A DNA stretch of 64,000 bases from Geodermatophilus sabuli (GTDB taxonomy: Bacteria; Actinomycetota; Actinomycetes; Mycobacteriales; Geodermatophilaceae), in contig NZ_JAAGWF010000029.1 in assembly GCF_010686765.1 (NCBI RefSeq), forward strand, positions 1-64,000, in the 5' to 3' direction. Shown here piece by piece: positions 1 to 9,995 of the stretch (the stretch's first letter is position 1; each line of letters begins with the position of its first letter). The notes under the pieces are model-generated. The model was not told the DNA's origin. It worked only from the letters and a program-made list of their open reading frames with translations, and did not search any database. A program made the translations under genes and the position numbers.

Positions 1-51
1 CAGGCTGCCCACGTGATCGGCACGGAACGGCGGCCCGGAGGAATCGGTCAT
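1..51 (-). CDS. N-terminus of methionine-synthase-like protein (partial)
   Basis: Seventeen codons run off the left edge, starting at the ATG at 51. The peptide contains F-R-A-D-H-V-G-S-L. In my recollection this opening is typical of cobalamin-independent methionine synthase relatives (YxjG/YxjH type, UROD/MetE-like fold), which use a methyltetrahydropteroyl-polyglutamate donor or related thiol chemistry. Only the N-terminus is visible, so the catalytic zinc ligands cannot be checked and the exact substrate is unknown. Confidence 0.55.
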   Translation of the reverse strand, partial: MTDSSGPPFRADHVGSL

Positions 52-92
52 GCCGCAAGCTTGCTCGACCCGCCCCCGCCCGCACCACCCGC

Positions 93-638
93 TCAGCCCT
101 CCGGCGTGGGGACCACCAGCCGCTCGGGCCCGGCCGGCGCGAACGGTCCCACGACCCACTCAGCGAGGGCGTAGACGAGCAGCCCGGGGACGATGGCCAG
201 CGCCGGGGGGACGACGACCGGCGCGGCCAGCACCGAGACGGCCAGCACCCCGGGGGCGCTGTACGCCCACCCCGGCCGCCGCAGCGCGGAGGTCAGCGCA
301 CCCCAGCGGACGCCGGCCCACATGAGCCACCGCCGGAGCACCGGCACGCCGCTCTCCCGCATGACCCGCCGGAAGAGGCCGTCGGCCTGCCGGGAGGTCA
401 CCGCGCCCGAGCGGATGCCCTCGGTGCACAGCCAGTCGTGCAGGACCGCGGCGAGGGTGAACGCCCCGAACCGCGGGACCAGCCAGGTGACCAGCCGCGG
501 CACGGTGGCGAAGTCGGTGCGGAAGCCGGCCGGGACGACGAAGCGGTCCCGGTTCCCCCGGTAGACCAGCGGGTCGACGACCGCCCAGGTGGCGGCGTCG
601 ACCCGCCGGACGACGAGCTCGGCGGACTCGAAGGGCAC
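93..638 (-). CDS. DUF1353 family protein
   Basis: This 181-aa protein has the DUF1353 signature: an early V-P-x-G-F-x-T-D-F-A-T-V-P-R segment (about residues 36-49) followed by A-A-V-L-H-D-W-L (about 63-70) and a later R-R-W-L-M-W-A-G-V-R-W-G segment. The last third is hydrophobic (about residues 128-165) and could hold one or two membrane segments. DUF1353 proteins occur in phages and bacteria with no established activity; the conserved His-Asp suggests a metal site, which is inference. It stands alone, downstream of the molybdoenzyme operon on the same strand. Confidence 0.75.
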   Translation of the reverse strand: MPFESAELVVRRVDAATWAVVDPLVYRGNRDRFVVPAGFRTDFATVPRLVTWLVPRFGAFTLAAVLHDWLCTEGIRSGAVTSRQADGLFRRVMRESGVPVLRRWLMWAGVRWGALTSALRRPGWAYSAPGVLAVSVLAAPVVVPPALAIVPGLLVYALAEWVVGPFAPAGPERLVVPTPEG

Positions 639-663
639 GGCCGGCCCCTACCCGGGCCGTCCC

Positions 664-2961
664 TCAGACACCCGTGATGTGCTCCGGGCGGATCGGCACC
701 CGGCGCAGCGGCCGGCCGCAGGCGTCGCGGACCGCGGCGGCGACAGCGGGCCCCGAGGAGATCGTCGGCGGCTCCCCCACACCGCGGACCCCGTAGGGCG
801 CGTGCGGGTCGGCGTACTCGAGCACCTCCACCTGCATCGGCGGCATGTCGAGGATGGTGGGCAGCAGGTAGTCGGTGAACGACGGGTTCCGCACGTGCCC
901 GTCGGTCACCACGACCTCCTCCATCAGCGCGAGCCCCATGCCCTGGGCGGACCCGCCGTGGATCTGCCCGACGACGGCGTCGGGGTTGATCGCCCTGCCG
1001 ACGTCCTGCGCGGTGTCCAGCGCGACCACCTTGACCAGGCCCAGCTCGACGTCGACGTCGACCACCGCCCGGTGGGCGGAGAAGGCGAACTGCACGTGCG
1101 CGTCGCCCTGCCCGGTCTCGGGATCGACGGCATGGGTGGGCCGGTGCCGGTACTCCCGGGTCTCCTCGACCGCGTCGTCGCCCAGGACGTCGGCCAGCCC
1201 GGTGAGCACCTCACCTCCGGGGCCGACGACCTCCTCCCCGTCCAGCCGCAGTCCGGTCAGCGGCCGGTCGAGGGCGACCGCCGCGCGCTGCAGCACCGCC
1301 GTCCGCACCGCTGCGCACGCGGCCTGGACCGCCCCGCCGGTCACGTAGGTCTGACGGGACGCCGAGGTGGACCCCGCGGAGCCGACGCTGGTGTCGGCCG
1401 GGACGACGACGACCTGCTGTACGCCCAGCTCGGTGCGGGCGATCTGCTGCTGGACGGTGACCAGCCCCTGGCCGACCTCGGCGGCGGCGGTGTGCACCGT
1501 CGCCACGGCCTCGCCGCCGGTCACCTGCAACCGCACCCGGGCGGTCGAGTAGTCGTCGAACCCCTCGGAGAAGCCGACGTTCTTGTAGGTGACCGCGTAG
1601 CCGATCCCGCGCCGCACGCCCTCGCCGTGGGTGGTGTTGCCGACCGCTCCCGGGAGGGCGCGGATGTCGGAGGTGTCCGCCGGCGGGGGCAGCGGCAGCG
1701 CGGCGACCCGGTCGAGCAGCTCGGCGACCGGCGCCGCGGAGTCGATGACCTGGCCGGTGATGTTGCGGTCGCCCTCGCGCAGGCCGTTGCGACGCCGGAT
1801 CTCCACCCGGTCGACCCCGACGGCGTCGGCGAGGGAGTCCATCAGCGCCTCGTGCGCGAAGGCCGCCTGCACGCAGCCGAAGCCGCGCATGGCCCCGCAC
1901 GGCGGGTTGTTGGTGAACACCCCGTAGGCGTCCACCGTCACGTTCGGGATGCGGTACGGGCCCAGGCCGAGGGTGCCGGCGTTGCCGACCACCGCGCCGG
2001 TCGAGGAGGCGTAGGCACCGCCGTCGAGGAGCACCGTCGCCCGCGCGTAGACCAGCGTGCCGTCGGGCTCCGCGCCGAACTCGTAGCTCAGCCACGCCGG
2101 GTGCCGGTGCACGTGACCGTAGAAGGACTCCTCCCGGCCGTAGCTCATCTTCACCGGCCGGCCGGTGCGCAGGGCCAGCAGGCAGGCGTGCACGTGCACC
2201 GAGAGGTCCTCCCGGCCGCCGAACGCGCCGCCGACGCCGGCCAGGGTGACCCGCACCTTCTCGGGCGGCATGCCCAGGGCCAGGCAGATCTGCCGCTGGT
2301 CGACGTGCAGCCACTGGGTGGCGACGAAGAGGTCCACGCCGCCGTCCTCGGCCGGGACGGCGAGCCCCGACTCGGGCCCGAGGAACGCCTGGTCCTGCAT
2401 GCCGACCTCGACGTCCACGCTCACCACCACCGGCGCGGTCCGCCCCTGCTCGCCGCGACGCAGCGGCAGGTGACGCACCAGGTTGCCGCCGGGGTGGACG
2501 GGCGGGGCGTCCTCGTCCAGGGCCCGGCGGGGGTCGGTGAGCGCGGGCAGCACCTCGTAGTCGACGCGGATGCGGGCGGCCGCGCGGCGGGCGGTCTCGG
2601 GGTGGTCGGCCGCCACCAGCGCCACCGGCTCGCCCTCGTAGCGGACGACGTCGGCGGCGAGCACCGGCTGGTCGGCGTGCTCGAGGCCGAAGGCGTTCTC
2701 CCCCGGGACGTCGTCGGCGGTGAGGACGGCGGTCACGCCCGGCACGGTGAGCGCCTCGGTGACGTCGATCCGGCGGATCCGGGCGTGCGGGTGCGGGGAG
2801 CGCAGCGTGACGCCCCAGACCATGTCGTCGTGCCACAGGTCGCTGGCGTAGGCGAACTCGCCGGTGACCTTGAGCGTGCCGTCGGGGCGCTGGGCGTCCT
2901 CCCCCACCCGCCCGGCGCCGAGGCGGCCGGTGGCCCTGGCGTCGGTCTCGACGGCGGTCAT
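664..2961 (-). CDS. Xanthine dehydrogenase family, molybdopterin-binding subunit
   Basis: The 765-aa large subunit of a xanthine dehydrogenase/aldehyde oxidase type molybdoenzyme hydroxylates purines or aldehydes using Mo-pterin. Visible family marks are G-G-A-F-G-G-R-E (FGG loop), M-R-G-F-G-C-V-Q (pterin contact) and G-V-R-G-V-G-E-P-P near the C-terminus, whose Glu matches the catalytic base. The ATG at 2961 overlaps the stop of the 2Fe-2S subunit gene by 4 bp, so the three subunits are probably translationally coupled. The substrate cannot be decided from sequence: no purine-catabolism genes and no XdhC-type maturation gene are visible nearby. Confidence 0.9.
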   Translation of the reverse strand: MTAVETDARATGRLGAGRVGEDAQRPDGTLKVTGEFAYASDLWHDDMVWGVTLRSPHPHARIRRIDVTEALTVPGVTAVLTADDVPGENAFGLEHADQPVLAADVVRYEGEPVALVAADHPETARRAAARIRVDYEVLPALTDPRRALDEDAPPVHPGGNLVRHLPLRRGEQGRTAPVVVSVDVEVGMQDQAFLGPESGLAVPAEDGGVDLFVATQWLHVDQRQICLALGMPPEKVRVTLAGVGGAFGGREDLSVHVHACLLALRTGRPVKMSYGREESFYGHVHRHPAWLSYEFGAEPDGTLVYARATVLLDGGAYASSTGAVVGNAGTLGLGPYRIPNVTVDAYGVFTNNPPCGAMRGFGCVQAAFAHEALMDSLADAVGVDRVEIRRRNGLREGDRNITGQVIDSAAPVAELLDRVAALPLPPPADTSDIRALPGAVGNTTHGEGVRRGIGYAVTYKNVGFSEGFDDYSTARVRLQVTGGEAVATVHTAAAEVGQGLVTVQQQIARTELGVQQVVVVPADTSVGSAGSTSASRQTYVTGGAVQAACAAVRTAVLQRAAVALDRPLTGLRLDGEEVVGPGGEVLTGLADVLGDDAVEETREYRHRPTHAVDPETGQGDAHVQFAFSAHRAVVDVDVELGLVKVVALDTAQDVGRAINPDAVVGQIHGGSAQGMGLALMEEVVVTDGHVRNPSFTDYLLPTILDMPPMQVEVLEYADPHAPYGVRGVGEPPTISSGPAVAAAVRDACGRPLRRVPIRPEHITGV

Positions 2962-3428
2962 GGCCGCGCCTGCCGGGAGGCGGCCAGCCGGACGGCGTCG
3001 AGGATCTTCTCGTAGCCGGTGCAGCGGCACAGGTTCCCCGCCAGCGCCTCGCGGATCTCCGGGTCGGTGGGCCGCGGCACCCGGGCGAGCAGGTCGGAGG
3101 CCATCACCACCAGCCCGGGCGTGCAGAACCCGCACTGCACGGCGCCGGCCTCCACGAACGCCTGCTGGACCGGATGGAGCCCGTCGGCGCCGGAGAGGCC
3201 CTCGACCGTGGTCACCGAGCGGCCGATCGCCTGGCCGGCCGCGACCAGGCAGGCGCACACCGGCTCACCGTCGAGGTGGACGGTGCAGGAGCCGCACTCG
3301 CCCTGCTCGCAGGCGTTCTTGGCGCCGGGCAGGCCGAGGCGCTCGCGCAGGAGGTAGAGCAGGCTCTCGCCGGGCCAGACGTCGTCGGCCACCTGCTCGG
3401 TGCCGTTGACGGTGGTGACGACGCGCAT
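2958..3428 (-). CDS. Xanthine dehydrogenase family, [2Fe-2S] subunit
   Basis: The 156-aa small subunit carries two [2Fe-2S] clusters. The N-terminal plant-ferredoxin-type cluster motif reads C-E-Q-G-E-C-G-S-C with a fourth Cys at C-A-C, and the C-terminal cluster reads C-G-F-C-T-P-G followed by C-R-C-T-G-Y. It relays electrons from the molybdenum subunit to the FAD subunit. Length is normal for separately encoded small subunits. Its ATG at 3428 shares one base with the stop of the FAD-subunit gene, and its stop overlaps the start of the Mo subunit. Confidence 0.93.
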   Translation of the reverse strand: MRVVTTVNGTEQVADDVWPGESLLYLLRERLGLPGAKNACEQGECGSCTVHLDGEPVCACLVAAGQAIGRSVTTVEGLSGADGLHPVQQAFVEAGAVQCGFCTPGLVVMASDLLARVPRPTDPEIREALAGNLCRCTGYEKILDAVRLAASRQARP

Positions 3429-4288
3429 CAGGCGGCCCTCCTCAGGTCGTCCCAGGCCCAGGTCGCGGCGCGGCGGGCCATCACCGCAAGGGAGTGCCGG
3501 CGGTAGGCCGCGGTGCCGCGGACGTCGTCGATGGGCGAGGCCGCCGCGGCCACCCGCTGCCCGAACTCGGCGGCCACCGTCCCCGGCAGCGGCCCGCGGG
3601 AAGCCCAGTCGAGCTCGCCGGCGAGGAACTCCTCGGCCTCGGGCGCCCGGCGCGGGGTCGGGGCGGCCGAGCCGATGCCGGTGCCCACGGCGTGCCGGTC
3701 GGGGTGCAGGGCCAGGGCGAACGCCGACACCGCGATCACCATGGCGTTGCGCGTGCCCACCTTGCAGAACTGCTGCGGGCCGGCCGCCCGCGGCACCAGG
3801 ACGGCGGCGATCAGCTCGTCGGGGGCCAGGACGCTGCGCTTGACCCCGGTGTAGAACTCGGCGACCGGCACCCGGCGGGCTCCGCGCGCGGCCGACGCCA
3901 CCTCGACCTGCGCGCCCGCGGCGAGCAGCGGCGGATGCGCGTCGCCGGCCGGGGACGCCGAGCCGAGGTTGCCGCCGACGGTGCCCCGCGCCCGGATCTG
4001 CGGGGAGCCCACCGTGCGGGCCGCCATCGCCAGGCCGGGCAGCTGGGTGCCCAGGTCGGTGATCACCCGCGCGTACGGAACGCCGGCGCCCAGGCGGACG
4101 GCGTCGCCGTCGGTCGCCCACTCCCGCAGCTCGGCGATCCGCGTCAGGTCCAGCAGCGCACCGGGCCGGCGACGGTCGAAGTTGAGGTCGACCATCACGT
4201 CCGTGCCACCCGCGATCGCCAGCGCGTCGGGCCGCTCGGCGCGGGCCGCCAGCGCGTCCCCCCAGGTCGTCGGCTGAAGGAAGTCCAT
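3428..4288 (-). CDS. Xanthine dehydrogenase family, FAD-binding subunit
   Basis: The 286-aa medium subunit starts M-D-F-L-Q-P and contains I-A-G-G-T-D-V-M and T-V-G-G-N-L-G-S-A-S-P-A-G-D, the two glycine-rich FAD-contact loops of the CO-dehydrogenase flavoprotein family. The start at 4288 is chosen because AGGGGG lies just upstream; an in-frame extension to 4393 lacks family similarity. It is the first gene of the three-gene operon (4288 down to 664) and passes electrons from the iron-sulfur subunit to NAD or oxygen. Confidence 0.9.
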   Translation of the reverse strand: MDFLQPTTWGDALAARAERPDALAIAGGTDVMVDLNFDRRRPGALLDLTRIAELREWATDGDAVRLGAGVPYARVITDLGTQLPGLAMAARTVGSPQIRARGTVGGNLGSASPAGDAHPPLLAAGAQVEVASAARGARRVPVAEFYTGVKRSVLAPDELIAAVLVPRAAGPQQFCKVGTRNAMVIAVSAFALALHPDRHAVGTGIGSAAPTPRRAPEAEEFLAGELDWASRGPLPGTVAAEFGQRVAAAASPIDDVRGTAAYRRHSLAVMARRAATWAWDDLRRAA

Positions 4289-4400
4289 CGGTCCCCCTCG
4301 TCGTCCCCCGCGGTCGGCACCAGCACTGTGCACGAGGAACGTGACGAGCAGGGACCAGCGCGTCGCGGGCCCTGGCGAGGACCGCGACTCCACCCGGACG

Positions 4401-4440
4401 CCCGTCGGCGGCGCCCCCCACGGGGACCGCCGCCGACGGG
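4401..4440 (-). terminator. 12-bp stem hairpin after the nucleotidase gene
   Basis: CCCGTCGGCGGC (4401-4412) pairs perfectly with GCCGCCGACGGG (4429-4440) around a 16-nt loop, starting 8 bp beyond the stop of the minus-strand nucleotidase gene. There is no U-tract, as is common for high-GC actinobacterial terminators. It separates that gene from the molybdoenzyme operon. Confidence 0.75.
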
Positions 4441-4448
4441 TCGGAGGG

Positions 4449-6191
4449 TCAGACGGTGCCGATCCGGTCCAGGGCGGGGGCGGCGACCGGCGAGTTCGCG
4501 CCGAGGTAGGCGGTGAACGCGTCCAGGTCGATCGGGCCGGTCACCGGGTCGGTCCCGCCGGTGAGCACGGAGAACCCGTCCCCGCCGCCGGCGAGGAAGT
4601 TGTTGACCGTGACCCGGTAGGTGCCCTCGGCGGTCACCGGCTGGCCGCCGATGGTCACGGTGGAGTCGACGACCCGGGTACCGGTGCACGGGTCGGCGTC
4701 GGCGGGGGCGGCGACCCCGGCGGGGTCGACGTCGTAGGAGACGGTCGCCGACGCGTAGAGCACCTTGGCCTCCTGGAACTGCTCCTCCAGCACGCAGTTG
4801 AGCTGCGCGCCGGTCAGGTCGAGGGTCACCAGGTTGTTGGCGAAGGGCTGGACGGTGAAGGCCTCCTCGTAGGTCACCTCGCCGGCGAGCAGGTCGGCGC
4901 GCACACCGCCGGGGTTCATGAACGCCGCTACCGCACCCTCCCCGGTCGTGGCCGCCAGCTGGGCGTCGGCGATGACGTTGCCGAGGGTCGACTCCGCGCC
5001 CGCGTCCAGGGGCTCCTGCGTGCGGGTCAGGTCGACGGCGGCCGTGCCGACGACCTCGCTCGCGATCGGGCCCAGCGCCTCGCGGTAGCGCGCGATCAGC
5101 TCGGTCTGCACCGGGTCGGCGGGCACGTCTCGGGTCACGACCACGTTCTCCGCACTGGCCGTGAGCACGTCACCGGTGCGCCGGTCGATCGACAGGTCGA
5201 TGTCGGTGACCAGCCGGCCGAAGGAGCTGCCGCTGGTGACCAGCTTGCCGTCGATGTCGCAGTTGTAGGCCTGGTGGGTGTGCCCGCTGGCCACGACGTC
5301 GATCGCGTCGCTCATGCCCTCGGCGATCTCGACGACGGGGCCGGTGAGACCGGTGCAGCCGTTGACGTCCCAGGCGTTCTCCCCGCTCTGGACGCCGCCC
5401 TCGTGCAGCAGGACGACGATGGCCTCGACGCCCTGCGCCTGCAGCTCGGCGGCGTAGCGGTCGGCCGTCTCGATCTCGTCGAGGAACTCGAGCCCCGCGG
5501 TGCCCTCCTGGCTGACGATCGCGCCGGTGCCCTCGAGGGTCATGCCGATGAAGCCGATCCGGACGCCCCGGACCTCCTCGATCGCGTAGGGCGGGAGCAG
5601 CGGCTCCTGCGTCTCGGTCACGAACGCGTTGGCCGACAGGTACTGGAAGTCCGCCCCCTCGTACGGCGTGCCGTCCGCGCACCCGTCGACCGGGTGGCAG
5701 CCGCCGTCCTGGATGCGCAGCAGCTCCTCGGCGCCCTCGTCGAACTCGTGGTTGCCGACGCTGGCGTAGTCCAGCCCGGCCAGGCCGAGGGACTCGATGG
5801 TCGGCTCGTCGTGGAAGGCGGCCGACAGCAGCGGCGAGGCGCCGATCAGGTCCCCGGCCGCGACGGTGATCGTGTCGTCCTCCTTCTGCTGCTGCGCCAG
5901 CTGGGCGAGCTGGGTGGCGAGGAACTCCGCGCCGCCCGCGTCGACGGTCTGGGCGGTGCCGTCGGCGGCGACGCCGGTCTGGATGCGCCCGCTGGACCCC
6001 GACGGCGGCTCGAGGTTGCCGTGGAAGTCGTTGATCGCCAGCAGCTGCACCTCGACCGGGTCCGGGCCGGCATGGTCGGGGCGGTGCTGGGGATGCGCGG
6101 AGGCAGGCAGCGCGCCCACCACGGTCAGCGCGGCCAGCGTGGTGGTGGCGGCGGCCGTGACGGTCGCGCGCTGCAGGGCGGTTCGGGGCAT
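4449..6191 (-). CDS. Secreted 5'-nucleotidase / metallophosphatase (UshA-like)
   Basis: This 580-aa exported enzyme should remove phosphate from nucleotides or sugar nucleotides outside the cell. An N-terminal signal peptide (about residues 1-32) ends in A-L-P-A-S-A-H. The calcineurin-like domain follows with I-N-D-F-H-G-N-L-E, G-D-L-I-G-A-S, G-N-H-E-F-D and G-H-T-H-Q; a C-terminal 5'-nucleotidase domain with N-P-G-G-V-R-A-D and N-N-F-L-A-G-G-G-D-G-F completes it. No LPXTG or membrane anchor is visible at the C-terminus, so release is likely. GGAG precedes the ATG at 6191. Confidence 0.9.
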   Translation of the reverse strand: MPRTALQRATVTAAATTTLAALTVVGALPASAHPQHRPDHAGPDPVEVQLLAINDFHGNLEPPSGSSGRIQTGVAADGTAQTVDAGGAEFLATQLAQLAQQQKEDDTITVAAGDLIGASPLLSAAFHDEPTIESLGLAGLDYASVGNHEFDEGAEELLRIQDGGCHPVDGCADGTPYEGADFQYLSANAFVTETQEPLLPPYAIEEVRGVRIGFIGMTLEGTGAIVSQEGTAGLEFLDEIETADRYAAELQAQGVEAIVVLLHEGGVQSGENAWDVNGCTGLTGPVVEIAEGMSDAIDVVASGHTHQAYNCDIDGKLVTSGSSFGRLVTDIDLSIDRRTGDVLTASAENVVVTRDVPADPVQTELIARYREALGPIASEVVGTAAVDLTRTQEPLDAGAESTLGNVIADAQLAATTGEGAVAAFMNPGGVRADLLAGEVTYEEAFTVQPFANNLVTLDLTGAQLNCVLEEQFQEAKVLYASATVSYDVDPAGVAAPADADPCTGTRVVDSTVTIGGQPVTAEGTYRVTVNNFLAGGGDGFSVLTGGTDPVTGPIDLDAFTAYLGANSPVAAPALDRIGTV

Positions 6192-6343
6192 CAGCTCTCC
6201 AGGCGGTGGCGGGCAGCGGACCGTTCCCGGTCCGGGTCCGACCTTCGCGGCCGGACGTGAACGCGCGGGGACGGCGGTGCCGCCGTCCGGACAACTCACC
6301 GTGCGCGGAGCGGACCGGTCCGTCAAGGGGGCCTCGGGAACGG

Positions 6344-7192
6344 TCAGCGGGTGCGCTCCTCGACCATGCGCGCGGCGACGCGGCGGATCCGCCCGGTCTG
6401 GCGGGAGAGCACCAGGTCGAGCAGCCGGTTCACCGGCGGGACCTCCCCCAGGCGGGCCAGCCCCATCCACCGCGGCACGGCGACGGTCCTCGACCACGGC
6501 GAGGTCAGGCAGCCGGCGATCTGTGCGGCCACCCGGTCGGCCTGGATGCCGGGGGACAGCCGCCCGGGGGCGTCGGCGTCCGAGGCGGGTGGGGAGCCGT
6601 GCCCGCGGGCCAGCCACTCGGTCGCCACCGGCCCGGGGTTGACCGTGTGCACCCGCACACCACGGGCGCTCACCTCCCGCCGCAGCCCCGACACGAAGCC
6701 GTGGACGCCGGCCTTGGTGGCGGAGTAGACCGTCAGCGGGGGCACCTGCGACCACGCCGCCGCCGAGGCCACCGTGACCACGTCGGCCCGGCCGCGCGCC
6801 GCCGCCGACGCCAGCAGGTGCGGCAGGGCCAGCCGGGTCAGCTCGATGACGCCGGTGAGGTTGAGCGCGACCAGGCGCTCGACCGCGTCGCCGGGCATGT
6901 CCTCCACCAGGCCGGCCCAGCCGAGGCCGGCGTTGAGGACGACGGCGTCGAGGCGACCGTGCGCCTCGAGCACCTCGGCCAGCAGGCGGGCGCGGTCACC
7001 GGCGTCGGCGACGTCGGCCACGACCCCCGTGACGCCGTCCCACCCGGCGAGGGCCTCGGCCAGCCGGTCCCCGTCGCGGGCGCAGGTGACCACCCGCGCC
7101 CCGTCCCGGGCCAGACGGGCCACCGTGCTGCGGCCGATGCCGGCGCTGCCGCCGGTGACGAGGACGACGCGGTCCTGGGTGCGTGGGCTCAT
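6344..7192 (-). CDS. Short-chain dehydrogenase/reductase
   Basis: This 282-aa SDR has the cofactor loop T-G-G-S-A-G-I-G-R-S (about residues 14-23), an N-A-G segment and the catalytic Y-S-A-T-K (YxxxK) motif, with serines in the expected upstream strand. An Arg-rich loop after the second beta strand would fit NADP(H), which is inference. The tail after about residue 245 is longer than in minimal SDRs. The gene is monocistronic, divergent from the iron redox enzyme gene at 7268, so the 75-bp gap must hold both promoters. Substrate unknown. Confidence 0.85.
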   Translation of the reverse strand: MSPRTQDRVVLVTGGSAGIGRSTVARLARDGARVVTCARDGDRLAEALAGWDGVTGVVADVADAGDRARLLAEVLEAHGRLDAVVLNAGLGWAGLVEDMPGDAVERLVALNLTGVIELTRLALPHLLASAAARGRADVVTVASAAAWSQVPPLTVYSATKAGVHGFVSGLRREVSARGVRVHTVNPGPVATEWLARGHGSPPASDADAPGRLSPGIQADRVAAQIAGCLTSPWSRTVAVPRWMGLARLGEVPPVNRLLDLVLSRQTGRIRRVAARMVEERTR

Positions 7193-7267
7193 CCTCGTGT
7201 CCTACCCCGGAGGGACATCACACGCCCCTGGCGCATCGAGTGGCCAGGTGGTGGGCATGGTCAGGGG

Positions 7268-8278
7268 ATGCAGTTGCCCGAGCCCCGGGGCCCGCTCACC
7301 GCCGCCCTGCGCGCCGACCTCCTCGGTGGCGTCCTGTCCCCCGCCACCGTCGAGCTGGCGCGGCGGACCGCCGTCGCGTCGGCCGAGCCACTCGTCGACG
7401 ACGACCTGCAGCTGGCCCTGGCCGTGTGCTACGAGCTGCACTACCGCGGCTTCGACGAGATCGACGACGCGTGGGAGTGGGACCCGGCCCTGCTCGGCCT
7501 GCGGGCGCACCTGGAACGCCGGCACGCCGGGGCGCTGCGCGACCTGGTCGGCGAGCTGCCGGTCACCGCGGAGCCGGTCGACGAGCAGCTGGCGGCGCTG
7601 ATCGCCGCCGACGACGGGCCGTCGCTGTCGTCCCACCTCGCCCGTCACGGGACGCTCGAGCAGTGGCGGGAGTACCTGACGCTGCGGTCGGTCTACCACC
7701 TCAAGGAGGGCGACCCGCACACCTTCGCCATCCCCCGCCTGACCGGCCGGGCCAAGGCGGCGATGGTGGAGATCCAGGCCGACGAGTACGGCGGCGGCGA
7801 TCCCGCACGGATGCACAGCGAGCTGTTCGCCGGGCTGATGCGCGACCTGGACCTCGACGCCGGGTACGGCGCGCTCTGGGACGCCGCACCCGCTCCGGCC
7901 TTCACCTCGACGAACACGATGTCGCTGTTCGGCCTGCACCGCCGGTGGCGGGGCGCCGCTCTGGGACACCTCACCGCCGTGGAGATGACCTCGTCCGAGC
8001 CCTCCCGCCGGTACTCGGTGGGCCTGCGGCGGCTGGGGTTCGGCGAGTCCACCCGCGTGTTCTACGACGAGCACGTCGAGGCCGACGCCGTCCACGAGCA
8101 GATCGCCGCGGTCGACATGTGCGGCTCGCTCGTGGCGGCGGAGCCCGCCCTCATCGGCGACGTCCTGTTCGGTGCGGCGTGCTCCCTCGCCGTCGACGGC
8201 CTGACCGCCCGGCACCTGCTGGGCGCCTGGGAGTCCGGCGGGACCGGCCTGCACCGGCGGCGCCCGCTGGCTGCCTGA
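7268..8278 (+). CDS. Iron-containing redox enzyme family protein (heme-oxygenase-like fold)
   Basis: This 336-aa helical protein resembles the actinobacterial iron-containing redox enzymes of the heme-oxygenase-like diiron superfamily. Family-like segments are Y-E-L-H-Y-R-G-F near the N-terminus, [10 protein letters not shown] with a following H-S-E-L-F, and late [10 protein letters not shown], which together supply Glu/His/Asp iron ligands. The ATG at 7268 sits directly after AGGGG, an unusually tight spacing, so the exact start is uncertain. Related genes often neighbour a CDGSH iron-sulfur gene; here the CDGSH gene lies 1.7 kb on, past a chemoreceptor gene. Confidence 0.75.
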   Translation: MQLPEPRGPLTAALRADLLGGVLSPATVELARRTAVASAEPLVDDDLQLALAVCYELHYRGFDEIDDAWEWDPALLGLRAHLERRHAGALRDLVGELPVTAEPVDEQLAALIAADDGPSLSSHLARHGTLEQWREYLTLRSVYHLKEGDPHTFAIPRLTGRAKAAMVEIQADEYGGGDPARMHSELFAGLMRDLDLDAGYGALWDAAPAPAFTSTNTMSLFGLHRRWRGAALGHLTAVEMTSSEPSRRYSVGLRRLGFGESTRVFYDEHVEADAVHEQIAAVDMCGSLVAAEPALIGDVLFGAACSLAVDGLTARHLLGAWESGGTGLHRRRPLAA

Positions 8279-8438
8279 GCCGCCACCGGACCGCGCCGGA
8301 CCGGATCGGCACCGGCCCGACTGCAGTCCGGCCGTCGCCTGCCGATGGTCTGCAGGACACCACCGGGAGGGTGCGGACGCCGGACCACCGGCCCCTCCAC
8401 GCCCGGTGCCCACCCGTCCCGGACCACGGAGGACCTCC

Positions 8439-9989
8439 ATGTGGCGGCGTAGCGATGCCCCCAGCCCGACCGCGCCGCAGCCGATGCCCCGGGACGTCGA
8501 GGCGCTGGAGCAGGTGCTCGCCGTCCTCGACCAGGGCGTCTCCAGCGAGACCGATGCGCACGTCAAGGTCCTCACCGCGCTCGTCGGCGCCCTCGACATG
8601 GCCTACGGCGCCGTGTGGCTGCCCGACGCCGAGGGCACCTTCCGGTTGCAGGCCGAGGTCGGCGAGCTGGCCCCGGCGATGGCGAAGCGCTGGCCCGCCG
8701 GGACGGGCATGACCACCCGCGACGGGTTCGGCGGCCAGGCGGTCCGGGACAAGGCCGAGGTGGTCTGCGACGGGACGTCGGACCGCACCGCCTGCCACCG
8801 GTGGGACAGCGCGGCCGCGGCCGGCGCCCGGCGCGGCTGCTTCCTCCCCGTCATCGAGGCCGGCCGCGTCGTCGCGCTGCAGGAGTACCACACCCGCGGC
8901 GACCTGCCCTTCTTCGGCGGGCGGGCGGAGAAGTGGAAGGCGATCTCCCGCGTCGCCGCGCACGCCCGGCGCCAGGCGCTGACCGCCGGCCAGCTCCGGG
9001 AGACCCTCGACGACCGCGAGGCGGTCACCACCGTCGTCAGCAAGGTCGGGGAGGCGCAGGACGAGGCGTCGGCGCTGCGCACCGCGCTCGAGACGGTGCG
9101 GACCGCGTTCGGCTGGGCGTACGGCTCGTTCTGGGCGCTGGACCAGGCATCCGACGTGCTGCGGTTCAGCGTGGAGTCCGGCTCGGCCGGTGAGGAGTTC
9201 CGGAAGGTCACCCTGGGGGCCAGCTTCGCCGAGGGCGTGGGCCTCTCCGGCCGCGCGTGGCGCGCCCGGGACCTGGTGTTCGTCCGGGACCTCGCCGAGG
9301 TCACCGACTGCGTGCGGGCCCCCGCCGCCCAGCGGGCCGGCGTCCGCTCGGGCGTCTGCTTCCCGATCATGGCCGACGGCCAGGTGGTCGGGACCATGGA
9401 CTTCTTCGCCACCGAGACCATCGACCTGTCGGAGTCCCGCGCCTCGGCGCTGCGCAACGTGCAGCAGCTGGTCTCCCAGCGGCTGGACATCCTCCGCCGG
9501 GCCGAGGCCGACGCCGCCAACTCGCGCGCCCTGCTCGAGACCGTCGCCCGGCTCCGCGACGCCGCGGCCGACGCCGGGCGGGTGGCCGAGAGCGCCGTGG
9601 GCAAGGCGTCGTCGATGACCGCCGAGGTGGAGGCCCTGGGGCGGGCCTCGGCGTCGGTCAGCGACGTCATCCGGATCATCTCCTCGATCGCCGACCAGAC
9701 CAACCTGCTCGCGCTCAACGCGACCATCGAGGCCGCCCGCGCCGGCGAGCTGGGCCGCGGCTTCGCCGTCGTCGCCGGCGAGGTCAAGGACCTCGCGCGG
9801 GAGACCGCCGCGGCCACCCAGCGGGTGTCGACCCAGATCACCGGCATCCAGACCAGCACCAGCTCGGTGTCGGCCGGCATCCACGCCACCAGCGAGGTGA
9901 TCGGCCAGCTCGACGCCGTGCAGGCCCGGATCGGCGAGGTGCTCGAGGAGCAGGAGCAGATGGCGAAGGCGTTCGAGGCGCGCCGCTGA
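8439..9989 (+). CDS. Soluble methyl-accepting chemotaxis-like protein with two GAF domains
   Basis: This 516-aa cytoplasmic signalling protein has two GAF sensor domains (about residues 35-190 and 205-345) and a methyl-accepting signalling domain (about 365-516). The signalling tip contains [20 protein letters not shown], the CheA/CheW-contact hairpin. There is no membrane segment. A strong GGAGG lies upstream of the ATG at 8439. No che genes are visible in the window, so whether it acts in chemotaxis or in another CheA-type pathway is open. The GAF domains may bind a small ligand or sense redox state; several Cys residues are present. Confidence 0.88.
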   Translation: MWRRSDAPSPTAPQPMPRDVEALEQVLAVLDQGVSSETDAHVKVLTALVGALDMAYGAVWLPDAEGTFRLQAEVGELAPAMAKRWPAGTGMTTRDGFGGQAVRDKAEVVCDGTSDRTACHRWDSAAAAGARRGCFLPVIEAGRVVALQEYHTRGDLPFFGGRAEKWKAISRVAAHARRQALTAGQLRETLDDREAVTTVVSKVGEAQDEASALRTALETVRTAFGWAYGSFWALDQASDVLRFSVESGSAGEEFRKVTLGASFAEGVGLSGRAWRARDLVFVRDLAEVTDCVRAPAAQRAGVRSGVCFPIMADGQVVGTMDFFATETIDLSESRASALRNVQQLVSQRLDILRRAEADAANSRALLETVARLRDAAADAGRVAESAVGKASSMTAEVEALGRASASVSDVIRIISSIADQTNLLALNATIEAARAGELGRGFAVVAGEVKDLARETAAATQRVSTQITGIQTSTSSVSAGIHATSEVIGQLDAVQARIGEVLEEQEQMAKAFEARR

Positions 9990-9995
9990 GCCGGT

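Noticed and set aside
589-3015. Long open frame (about 800 codons) on the plus strand
   Set aside because: It is antisense to the molybdoenzyme genes, whose cofactor motifs are clear; the frame has no family similarity and exists because of GC-rich third positions.
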